64,000 bases of DNA from contig NC_084802.1 in the NCBI RefSeq assembly GCF_963169125.1, forward strand, positions 17,856,896 to 17,920,895, written 5' to 3'. Numbering within the stretch: the stretch's first letter is position 1; each line of letters begins with the position of its first letter. A model generated the notes under the pieces. The model was given only the letters and a program-made list of their open reading frames with translations. It was not told where the DNA came from and did not search any database. This DNA comes from Humulus lupulus. Taxonomy: Eukaryota > Streptophyta > Magnoliopsida > Rosales > Cannabaceae. This document shows, piece by piece, positions 24,117 through 34,399 of this stretch. The translations under genes were made by a program, and so were the position numbers.

Positions 24117-24923
24117 TACTTATATTGTCATTTCTAGAACATTGGCATAGGTAGTGGTTCCCAGGTTTGCTAACTTAACCCCTAATTCCATCTTTGGTCT
24201 AAGTCCTCTGACGAACTTGGTCAACCTCGTAAAGTCGGTTGGGACCAACTCTGGTGCAAACTTGACTAATCTGTTGAACTGACGAGCATATTCTTCTACC
24301 ATTAGCGATGACTGCCGAGGTGTAATACTTCTTGTGGAACGGCTCCACAAATCTTGTCCATATCATGGTGGCGACATCGTTAGTCTGCTGAACTAAGTCC
24401 CACCATATTCTGGCATCCTTCCTGAGTAATGACGAGACGCAGGATATGCGGTCCGTATTACTGAGGTTCATGTGCGTAAGAATTGGTTTCACATTCCTTA
24501 GCCACTCTTCTGCCTCAAAGGGTTCTATAGTCCCTTCGAAGTTTGGAGCGTGCTGCTTGCGGAACCTCTCATACACTGACTCCATATTCGGTACTGGATG
24601 TGGCGCGTAGTTCGTCACTGGCCATCCCCCATATGGACCAACTTGTTGGGGTGCTAGGGCCATTTGTTGTAGCTGCAGCTGCGGTTGCGGCGGAGGCTGA
24701 GGCTGAGTCTGCGCCTGTTGACGTTATTGCTGCAAGAGTTCCTCGACTTGTTGTCGCCGTCTAGCGATTTCCGCGGTGTTGTTAGCTGACGGTGTCGGCG
24801 CGTTGCGGCTAGTAGTAGCACGCACTCCTCTTCTGCGAACTGGAGGGCATCATTGGTCGTTGGAACAACGTTGGAGGCGTTTCCGTTGGTGCGTGCAGAT
24901 CTTCGGAGCGACATCTTCACCAA
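24117..24923 (-). pseudogene. Chromovirus gag, frameshifted
   Basis: The capsid protein of the element starts MSLRRSARTNG (about 24914) and continues, after a frame change, with VYERFRKQHAPNFEG, RKDARIWWDLVQQ and, in a third frame, EEYARQFNRLVKFAPELVPTD, all standard gag blocks. There is a stop in the glutamine-rich region near 24725 and a short loss after KKYYTS near 24320. The CCHC zinc knuckle that should follow is missing. Confidence 0.88.
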
Positions 24924-25448
24924 AAGTTCTAACAGTCGAGAACTTGTTAGAACTTACCCTAATAGGCTCTAAGGCAAAAACTTATTCTAAAACAAATATA
25001 TCTCGGACCTATTTATTATGACTTCTTATGAAAAATTATATAGGTCTTTATTCATTATTAGAGTGGGTTTCTATACTTAGAAAAACAAGTCACCTTTATT
25101 TTCTAAGTGTGTTTCTAATCATCCTAAATGACTTAATTCTCAGGCTCGAAACTTATCTTTGTTCCAAAGTTAACTATATTGAGGGAGGGCTGGGATCAGT
25201 AAAATCGTTCCCACTACTAAGGCCCCCTAACTCTCAATAAAGAAACTTGGTTCATTGATTTGTATCCACCCTCACTGAACTTAGTCATTATTTATTTTAT
25301 TTATTACTTATTATGATTGTGAAAAATAGAATCAAACTCATACATGATGATAAAATAACATGAAATTAATTTGAAAAAAAATAATTTTCACTTATTACAA
25401 TCATAAAATAAAGAAATAAACAAAACAAACAATGAAAAACTAGCTATT
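24924..25448 (-). other. Chromovirus spacer between extra ORF and gag
   Basis: AT-rich sequence with no convincing coding region on either strand. Open frames on the plus strand are antisense shadows. Confidence 0.5.
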
Positions 25449-25916
25449 CTAAAAATCGGGATCTTCTACATCCGATCCTTCATCTAGCATATCATCATCT
25501 ATCTCCTTATAATCATCGTTGTCTTGAGCCTCAAAATTTCCTCGGGGAAGATTCAAGAAGATCCTATGTTGTTGCTCATTAGTGAATTGAAACTCTAAAT
25601 CATAGGTGAACTTAAGTATGAGAGAATAATATCTTAGGGCTGCTTGTAAGTCATCATCATTATTTATATTCTCCCATATTTCTTCTAAAGTTAAAATTGC
25701 TGAAGGAAAATCTTTTAAAAGCCTAATTACTAGGACATATTATTCTGCAGCTCTCATCATGATTTGCCTAGATTCTTGAAAGTGACCTATCTCATTGTGG
25801 AACAAGATCAATCTCCGAGTGATCTTTTCTAGTGCTCCTATGGTGTTCCTTGGCTCCCTTATTCTTTTTAAAGCCTTAATGGCTCGGATATCCTCATTGC
25901 TTAAAGCTTCGTTCAT
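25449..25916 (-). pseudogene. Unrecognised extra ORF upstream of chromovirus gag
   Basis: Reading from ATG at 25916, 155 codons run to TAG at 25449, with one internal stop (TAA at 25740-25742, codon 59). I do not recognise a domain. The first third is helical and basic (NEDIRAIKALKRIREPRN). The middle has FPSAILTLEEIWENI and QAALRYYSLILKF. The C-terminus is strongly acidic (DDYKEIDDDMLDEGSDVEDP). It lies about 150 bases after the primer-binding site and 530 bases before gag, in the sense direction. A typical chromovirus leader has no such ORF. The frame's coherence with a single stop suggests it was coding in the parent element. It could be captured host sequence or an accessory protein. Confidence 0.6.
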
Positions 25917-26055
25917 TCTTAACTGAAAACATAAACACTAAAGGTGTTAGCTATACACATAAGTAACATAACTAGTAACTTAAACACTTACTTGGCGGTC
26001 CGATTCGGAGCTTTGAGCATGTGTATCGAGGAGAACTTCATGCAAAGGAACCGTT

Positions 26056-26067
26056 GCTCTGATACCA
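26056..26067 (-). other. Chromovirus primer-binding site
   Basis: TGGTATCAGAGC on the minus strand, two bases after the 5' LTR, matches the initiator-methionine tRNA 3' end used by most plant LTR elements. Confidence 0.9.
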
Positions 26068-26069
26068 AC

Positions 26070-27975
26070 TGTAATGACCCACTAATCTAGACTCTTGGAC
26101 CATTATCAAACTATACATACAAATTCTTACTAAAACATACATTTGCGAAAATACCATAATTTATTATAAACTTGCAGAAACAAAGGTTACTTTCATAAAA
26201 ATAAGTAGGATATGGGTACCCATTGTCTTAATAACAAAAATAACTTAAGTGAAAAGAGTTACATAGAAAATGCGGAAAATACATTTAAAACCATAAAAAC
26301 ATAAACAAGACTACATCCTCGAATCGAATAACGCTCGGCCCCTTGACTCCATTCACCATCGATACACATCCTCTAAGCGTCACGAATCTTTCCGCCTCTA
26401 AAGCTTATTTCCTGCACATAAACAGAAAGGAATGAGCCTAATGCCCAGCAAGGAAAATCTAACACATAGTCATACACATAAATTTCATAATAAACGTAAA
26501 GACATATCATAACACATAATACACTTATTATAATGGCCATTATTACTTGGGGTCCCATAGACTAAACAAGCTTATGCCCATGAGATTAGTGGGGTCCTAC
26601 CAGCTAAATAGGCATATGCCCACAATCTTTTTGGGGTCTTGTTAGTCAAATAGGGCATAAGCCCAAGCCTACAAACATACACATTCATAACATATTCATA
26701 ACATATCAAAACATAACACATAAGATAACATAAACATAAACATATAGATTCTAGCCTATTTTCCTTACCAAAGTTACCGGGATATGTGGATTGAGTTGAG
26801 ACTTTTTGGAACACTCCTAAAACCATAATGAACAAGAGTGAGTTGAAAGAAGGAAAGAGATGAAAAGGAAATGGGAAGACTAAACCATTTGAGAAACATG
26901 CTTACCGGAACTTATGTACTCAAGAACTTAGATTCCCTAACCAAAATGAAGATTAAGGTTAGAGATTGAGTAGAAGACTATGAGAAAGAAAATAACATAA
27001 TACAGAAATGAACTAGAGTTTTGGTTACCTCAAAGACTTGAAAGACCAATCTACACCTCAACCAAAATACTATAGAACGTCACTTCCCAAAGTTTTTGAT
27101 AAGCTTATGATGTTTAAGCTTATGATTTTCCCAAACCAGGTGTTTACACTCTCACACTCACTTAACACTAGCAGCTTCTGAACTTAGAGCAAAAGGTGAA
27201 TAATGGCTGGGTACTAGGTCCTATTTATAGAGTTTGGGAATGAAAGTATCTTGATTTTACTTGAATAAAAATAATGGCTTTTTAGGTGAAAATCATTTGA
27301 ATAATCGTTCAGTAGAGGCTGAAGACTCGTTCAAAAGAAGCTGGACTTATGGAGGAGTTTGAATGGCTGAAAGGAAAAGAATTCAAAAACGTTTGAATAT
27401 ATGCTGAAGGAGGCGATATATCGCCCCCTGTAGGAGATATATCGCCTGGGCCAGTATGCCCGAGGCTCCTGTGCATCGTCTCGTGTTTTCCGTATCTACG
27501 TGCTGCGATATATCGCCCCCTATAGCTGCGATATATCGGCATACGCTGATTAATTAAACACGAAATTACACATTTTTAGCTAAGTTTGAATGGGGTAAAC
27601 AGCCTTGACTAAGCCCTCAACGTATTCAAAGCTGCTGACTGACCCTATAACATTCAAACTTTACTCATTATTTTTAATCCTCAAAAATACATAATCCTTA
27701 ATCACCATTCATAACATGTGCTTAAATTCCTATTGGTTGATATCTAAACCTTATAGTATAATAAATATTATCCTTAATATCAGTCACATTAATCAAACCT
27801 TAGGTTAAACTTAATATTCTTAAACTATAGATTAAACTTAGAAAATCTATAAGTACTACTATGAGTGTCCAAATAATTCCCGGTCTGAACCAAAAATCCA
27901 CAGTAACAAAGATAATGCTATAAATACTATCATACTATTATCTATCTTAGCTAAGTAAAGTTCTTGGACTCTACA
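26070..27975 (-). repeat. Chromovirus 5' LTR
   Basis: 1906 bp, identical in length to the 3' LTR and by my reading different at one base (27491). It carries the element's promoter, with a TATA box at 27221-27230, and CGATATATCG palindromes at 27414, 27506 and 27529. Confidence 0.95.
27221..27230 (-). promoter_or_regulatory. TATA box in the chromovirus 5' LTR (active-side promoter)
   Basis: CTATAAATAG on the minus strand, followed by GACCTAGTACCC. As this LTR is upstream in transcription direction, this would drive the element's RNA. Confidence 0.65.
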
Positions 27976-28127
27976 AGGTTAAACTTAGAAAATCTATAAG
28001 TACTACTATGAGTGTCCAAATAATTCCCGGTCTGAACCAAAAATCCACAGTTACAAAGATAATGCTATAAATATTATAATACTACTATCTATCTTAGCTA
28101 AGTAAAGTTCTTGGACTCTACAAGAGA

Positions 28128-29114
28128 TTACAACACATGCATCATCATCATTTTTTTTTCAAACTTATCATTTTTCTCAAATCACACTCCCCCAAACTTT
28201 ATTTTTTCATATATTTTTTAATTATTTCGGGAGTGTGATAATCATAAGCATAATATTTCTTTTCGAAGAACTCATAAACTTATGTCTCTCTTTCTTTTGT
28301 ACAATCATACTACATCCAAATCACACCAAAACTTCACCATTTTCCATTCCCCTATCCCACAAGTTATATGCTCATGATATTCAAAGGAAAAGGAAAAATA
28401 ACAAAGCTAGGAAATTTTTAGGCTCAACATAGTATAATAAAAAATAAAAGCTAAATTTTTAGGCTCCAAAAGGATAACTAAGGATAAAATTTTCATCGGT
28501 TAGCTTGAAAGGCTTAAACATTCCAAAGAATGCCTAAATCATCTCTACTTAACACTTCATTCAGAATTTCGTCTCAACAAATTAACCGAGCAAGTTCTAG
28601 CTTATTTCAATATCCACCAAACATATCAAATCCCACAATACTTGTAAACTCATATCATGTAAAGCAAAAATGAAATGAAACCATATAATACAACAAATGA
28701 CAATACTTAGATCAATTATCAACAAGTCAAGCACACGGTCTACATATCCAAAGCATCAATCCAACAACATCAAAGAGTTAGCATATTTCATCATCGAAGC
28801 CCCACCTGTCTTAGTCAATATTAGTTTAGTACAATCATCCACAGTCGAAAATTAAAACTAAATTAAACCCCAGAAAAGAAAAGAAAAAGAATTAAAAGAA
28901 AAGCAAAAGAAAGAACATAAAAGAAAATAAATTGTCTCTCCAAACTAAAATAAATAGTGTCCCCACTGTTTCATTATAACCCAAGGAAAAGAAGAAAAAA
29001 AACATCATAAACATGACAGTAGAAACTTTATTCATCATCATCTGAATCTTGGGGCATTTGATATGGCTGGCGTAATTTTGCGGGACATTGTGGAAAGTCA
29101 TTAAATCCTGTGTA
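28128..29114 (-). other. Athila-like 3' untranslated region, second part
   Basis: This continues the sequence at 16426-16952 after the inserted LTRs. It is AT-rich with no coding region; the short frames are low-complexity. Confidence 0.5.
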
Positions 29115-30185
29115 TCACGCAAATGCCCCACAAAAATCTGCCAAGTAGTTTCTCATGTGGAACTGGAAATCTCTAATATCAACCTGACCATGCAGTAACA
29201 GCTGTTGTTGCCTCTTTAAGTCTTTAATGTCTTGCTGCACGCTACTATACGGCCTTGAAATGGAGCCTTTAGTAGCTCTAGATGAAGATGGTTTTCTACC
29301 TTTTCTTTTCGGCCTCGACGAATCAGGTTGTGCATCTGTGGGAGGCAATTACAAAAGACTTGGGTCCACAAGCTCATATCCCAAGCCAGTTGGCCTAGGA
29401 ACACCACCATAGTTTTCATTTTGATGCAATACTGACTGGTGGTTGATTATAGTGGATTGTTCACAGACTTCATTTATGTTCAATGGCACCCCTTGATCCT
29501 TGCATAAAACAGATGTGACCCTTCGAGCAATATAGCTAATACTCTCATTAATAAGCCTCCTCACATTTATGGACTTCCCCGAGCATATACAGTGTAACAG
29601 GTATAATCTTTCGACTGTCACCTCCATTTTTTAAGTTGAAGGCATAAGAGTGCTTATGAAGAACTTGTTCCAAAGCCTCCCATATGGACTTAAACATGTG
29701 GCCTTGATAGAGCACGGAATTACCATGTCACTGCCCATTTTGTATGTTGATCCTGGTTTAGTCATTTCTCTCAAAATCATATCATAATCCTTCTCATTAA
29801 TTCTCGCTCGGTAATCATCATCCCAAGGATCATTGAGACCATAGAACTTGTTTATAATTTCTGGATAATAACAAACCTTTTTACCTCGAACTAAGACAGT
29901 ATGATTCTCGTGATCCACGTAAGCATTGGTATAGAATTCCCTTACCAAACTTATGTTTGGCATACACTTAGGCTCACACAATTGCTGCCAATTTATGTTA
30001 ATAATCATCTACGGGAGGATTCCATCCAACTCACTTAAGTGAAAATGAGACCACACAATCACTATTTTATTCCTCACAATCCATTCCTCAAACTTATTCT
30101 GAGCAGTGGGGTTAACAAAAGTATGAAGAATGTTCACATTTGCTCATTGGACTGTGGACGTATTTTTAGCTTTCTTAGGTGCCAT
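29115..30185 (-). pseudogene. Athila-type 'putative plant transposon protein' ORF
   Basis: One continuous frame of about 357 codons starts MAPKKAKN at 30185 and ends NYLADFCGAFA at 29115. It is interrupted by four in-frame stops. The segment SLVREFYTNAYVDHENHTVL, then VRGKKVCYYPEIINKFYGL, matches the plant retroelement domain known as putative plant transposon protein (PF20167), common in Athila-type elements. The tail is basic, then glutamine-rich (DLKRQQQLLLHGQ). Each of the four stops is one C-to-T change from a likely Gln or Arg codon. The order ORF, polypurine tract, LTR fits the 3' part of an Athila-like element. Its biochemical role is unknown to me. Confidence 0.75.
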
Positions 30186-30712
30186 TGGTATTCTTCAATC
30201 ACAATAACAAATACCAAAGTAGCTTAACACCCTCACAACCCCCAAATTAACTCAAAAATGCACAAAAATCCCAAAAAATCTTCAAAATCTTTCACTCAGG
30301 ACTTTTATCGAACACTTGATATACAATCTTCAAAAATTCCCCAACACACTTGAATGACCCCCAAATTTCCTCCAAACTTGCAGAATAATCTCACAATAGT
30401 ATAATAACAAAAGCCACACACCAATCTAACAACAAATCTCAAAATCCTTTAATTACTCTTATTTCTTCAAATTTCCTCAAAATTTCAACAAATACTTCAA
30501 AACACAACAATGTACCTTGAAATTCTTGAGGAGAATGATGAACAATTTCTTTAATCACCGTAAAATCCGAACCTTGATGCTTTAAGGTGGTGATTTGATG
30601 AAGAAATGGAGGAAAATGAAAATAAAATGGGAGAGAAGAAGGATCTTTTTCGGTTCTGTAGTGTTTTGGGTCGAAATGGGGTTTCATTGAGGGTAACATC
30701 CATAATTATAAA
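30186..30712 (-). other. Athila-like sequence upstream of its ORF, and the junction
   Basis: AT-rich sequence with one short minus-strand frame (30699-30439) of no recognised family. Gag-pol of the Athila-like element should lie to the right but is absent. Around 30700-30800 the sequence passes into CACTA-type DNA without recognisable transposon ends. Confidence 0.4.
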
Positions 30713-30812
30713 ATGTAGTCATTACATCCATAATTATAAAATCTAGCTATAATATCCATAATTATCTATTAACAAAATGTAGTAATTATAATTAAGTACA
30801 ATAATATACTAC

Positions 30813-31459
30813 TCATCCTCTCCTAAATCAGTAGCATCCTCCATATCATTACCATGTGGTGGCTGCGACCATGAATATTGTGGAGGTAAACTTGACGATC
30901 CTTCTCCAAACGGGTAGTAAGGATATGGTAGAGGTTGCGTCGACGATGCTCCAAACGTGTAAGGATAAGTTGATGAAGGTTGTGACGATACTACTCAAAA
31001 CATGTAAGGAGATACCATGGGTTGTTATGAGGGTGGTGGTGGTGCTCTGCACATGTAGGGATGAATTGGGGGTTGATGGGAAGATGAAGTTGCATACATG
31101 TTCGGAGAGATCGAAGGTTGAGACGAAGAATTTTGTGGAGGCTAAAACTGCACATTAGGTCCACTTGGAAGAAATTGAGACATAAAGTTGACTTGGTCAG
31201 TCAATTTCTTTATCGTCTCCACCAAATCACTGTATTCACCAGTCGATTGTTGAGGAGCTGCCTGAGACTGGATGTTTTGAGAGGGATGGCTAGAGGATGG
31301 CCCTGTCCCCCTCAATTTATGACCTAATCCTAGCTCGTGACCACACCTCCATCCCAGTACTTTTTGTAGGACATCCACCTGGTTAACTATGGTTGAACCA
31401 TCATCATTCGAGGCAGAAGCATATGTCTGCTGACTTTGTGATATAAAATCAGACTTCAT
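30813..31459 (-). pseudogene. CACTA 2: C-terminal part of Ptta/En-Spm protein
   Basis: The segment VLQKVLGWRCGHELGLGHKL resembles the conserved C-terminal block of these proteins. It is followed by a heptad-like SDLVETIKKLTDQVNFMSQF and a Pro/Ser/Gln-rich tail read through several stops (31142, 31010, 30990). The frame ends in an acidic MEDATDLGEDE near 30813. Confidence 0.65.
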
Positions 31460-32939
31460 TTTTTCCTATTTTAAAGAAAACTAGGAATACAAAACATAAT
31501 GCTAAGAATAACATAAATATAATTAGGTAAACTTACATAATTTGATTGAGCAGCTTTGTCGACAAATTGTTTTGTTTCTTTCTTCTAGTGATAATCCTTC
31601 TAATCCTCAATAAGGTCTAGGTTCATCTAAAAAAAATATAAACATAAGGTTACATAACTCATAAGTTAATTAAAATTAATCGTGTTAATATATTTACTTA
31701 CTTTTTCGTGACGGCGAGTCGCCAACAATTTTGAACCCTTGGATACTTCTATTACACTTTATTTTCCTTATTATATTTTTAGTACTCTATCCAACGAGAA
31801 CTGGTAAATAACTCACAAATCTGCTTCCACTCGTCCATGTTGACATTCTTTGGTGGGTTGTCGAGGATCCCGTCCCAATCCTCAGGTCCATTGTAATATT
31901 TTTCAAAATGTTGGTGTCTTTTTGTTTTCCAATCGTAATATCAATCTTTCATCTCTCGATCGATACCCTCTATACACCACTTGGAATCCTCTCGACCTTC
32001 TATTTGATAATACCACTGCATTGAAAAGAAAACATATTAATAATCGATTATATAACTTAGTCACCTTAAAAGACACATTCTTTAGTAACAATTAAAATAA
32101 ATTACCCACCTTAATATTTGCAATGACTAGGTCCTTCTAATGTTGTGGCACTAATTCCCATGTATTGTAATATCTGAGAATTCTCTGTAAGACCTGGGGG
32201 CCGACGAGGCGAACAAAATCAGCATGTTCGGCCCCCACAACCTTGTACGAGTGTGGATTAAATATTAGATCCAATGGTTTAATAAGTGTTTTACATCTGG
32301 CATCCAAATCTTTTCCAGTAGTCGATCCACAACCTTTTTTCTTAGGTGGGGCCCTTGTATTTGTTTGAATAACGAAAAATAATTAGAAACATTAATATAT
32401 TACAAATAAACAACATTAGTGGATAAGATAGAAAAAGAAAAAATTACCTAAATCGCATGAAGTGGGGATCCTACTAGGATCTGGCGAAGGGTCACCGCCA
32501 GCTTCTCCACCGTGCGCTCGTGCCACATCTAAGGACATCTTTATACTAAGTATAACAAATTTGTTTGTTAGTTTAAACATGCAACAATATATTTAAATTA
32601 TTGGAAGGATTATACTTGAAAACATATTTATTATTTCTTAATATAAAGTCTTACAAACAAAGATATAAACATCTAAGTAGAATAATCATTACCATCACTA
32701 ATTAAGTTTACATATATTGGGGACAAATGTTCGACATTATCATCTCTAAGGTTGATAAACAATTCATCCTCGTCATTTTCTTCTTCTACATCTTCCAACA
32801 TATCATTTTCGTCGTCATTAAAAAAATCTTCATTATCCTGCACAACTGAGGAAGGTTGCCGAGGGGTTTCAACATTTGTTGCTGGTTGAACAGATTATTG
32901 CCTTTCAGAAATTGGAGGAATTCTCATCGCTGATCAGGG

Positions 32940-34283
32940 GTTAAGACATATGGAGCATGTGGCTTTAATAATTTTTTGTTCTCTCTTCATAAATCCATAT
33001 CAAATTCCTGACTCCCATATTCTTTAGATCATGTCTTGCATTAGTATTATGTTTTAACTGGTTTGAGCTCCAGTATTCAAGTTCAAAGAAGTTACTTTTT
33101 TTTCTCTAATTACTTTCTCTTGCATCTTGTTTGCGCTTGACACCCCCAAATCTATCAGGTTTACTAGGAACTTGAGGAGAGAGACCATTGACTTGTTCTA
33201 AAATTTGTTGACAAGTAAATTGTGTTGGACGACATCTTCTCTCAATTTGGCCATCGAATTTTGTATCCTTTCTATACTTATGATTTTTTCAAGAAACGCC
33301 TACGACCGACATAAGATGTATTTTCAAACACTTGGATTGACAAAGTGTCTTCATTACATGTTGGACAAGCTTTGTATCCCTACCTGCTCCAACTAGACAA
33401 ACTACTACGGGTAGGAAAATCGTTAATTTTCCACAAAAAGGCATACGTATCTTGAACAATTCGTTCTTTGTGCCATTTCTTGTATCCACCCCGTTATTCG
33501 ACAACTCTTTCAAATCATCCACCAACGACCTTAAAAATACATTCATATCCTTACCTGATGATTTTGGCCCAGGAATAAGGAGAGTCAACATGAAATACTC
33601 CTCCTTCATGAACATCTAGGGTGGGATATTGTAGTTTGTCAAAACCACAGACCACATACTGTACGAAAGACTCATGTTCCCGAATGGGTTAAGCCCATCG
33701 ACAGCCAAGCCCAAACGGACATTTCTGGGATCTTCTACAAACTCAGGATGTGTGGCATCAAAATCTTCCACGCAGACCCATCAATCGGATGACGCATCAC
33801 CCCCATCGTCTTTCTATCTCCCAGTATGATGCCATAACATGTCATTTGATGTATGCCTTAACCTGCACATTTGTTTTAATTTGGGAGTCAGCGGAAAATA
33901 ACGCATCACCTTATGCGGAACCTTTTTCCCCCTCGTCTTTTCATTGATCCGTTTACTACTCCCACACACCGGACATGAATCTTTAGTTGCATGTTCATTG
34001 TAAAATAAGCAACAATCATATTTACACACATGGATGGATTAGTATCCCAACCCAAACTTTCTTAGTTTCTTTTTAGCCTCATAGTGTGTGCAAGAATTTT
34101 ATTATCTTTCATAATTGCAAACTTCAGTAGCTTTAATAATTCGTCAAATGAGTTGTTAGACCACTTCCCCATCATTTTCATGTGTATTAACTTCGCTAAA
34201 AAGTTCAGGTATGATATCCAATCGCACCTTGTATACAACTCAACTTCAATCTCGTCGAACAACTTGTCGTAATACTGACCCAT
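32940..34283 (-). pseudogene. CACTA 2: TNP2 transposase fragments
   Basis: DSCPVCGSSKRI with VMRYFPLTPKLKQM (34029-33814) and LIPGPKSSGKDMNVFLRSLV (33615-33289) are TNP2 signatures. The segment ARHDLKNMGVRN near 33040 resembles the start of DUF4218. The block with PLTPKLKQM is the piece missing from the TNP2 gene of the first CACTA. Several frame changes and stops break it, and the N-terminus is lost at the 34400 junction. Confidence 0.78.
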
Positions 34284-34399
34284 TCAGCTGCCTTCCACAC
34301 CATCTGCTTCATCTGCATTTGTCGGTAATACAAAATCGTCAATGACGTCTCTCATCTCATCTATGTCTTCATTCTCCTCAACTACCTCATCGGCAACAC

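Larger units (their letters stand above)
18708..27975 (-). mobile_element. Full-length Tekay/Del-like chromovirus, young LTRs but broken genes
   Basis: This 9268-bp Ty3/Gypsy element has two LTRs of exactly 1906 bp (18708-20613 and 26070-27975), an AGGTT duplication (18703-18707 and 27976-27980), an initiator-Met tRNA binding site (26056-26067) and a polypurine tract (20614-20627). On the minus strand the order is LTR, extra ORF (25916-25449), gag, protease remnant, reverse transcriptase, RNase H, integrase, C-terminal chromodomain-like tail, LTR. By my reading the LTRs differ only at 20129 (T) versus 27491 (C), so insertion was recent. Yet gag-pol carries several stops and frameshifts, and lacks the gag zinc knuckle and the protease active site. 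It could only have moved with proteins from a relative. Confidence 0.95.
16953..28122 (-). mobile_element. Chromovirus solo LTR, split by a newer member of the same family
   Basis: The left part, 16953-18707, starts TGTAATGACCCACTACTC. The right part, 27981-28122, ends GGACTCTACA. An exact AGAGA duplication flanks the whole (16948-16952 and 28123-28127). Joined, the LTR is about 1.9 kb and aligns throughout with the LTRs at 18708 and 26070, although clearly diverged from them. No internal domain of its own remains. The interruption is the full element 18708-27975, which inserted about 140 bp from the end with an AGGTT duplication. Confidence 0.93.
30713..34394 (-). mobile_element. Second CACTA element, truncated at both ends
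   Basis: Minus-strand TNP2 transposase remains (34283 to about 32940) are followed by a Ptta/En-Spm gene tail (31459 to about 30813), in the usual CACTA order. No CACTA terminal repeats are found. The right side is cut by the chromovirus LTR at 34400, and the left side merges into Athila-like sequence. It differs clearly from the CACTA at 546-12481. Confidence 0.75.
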
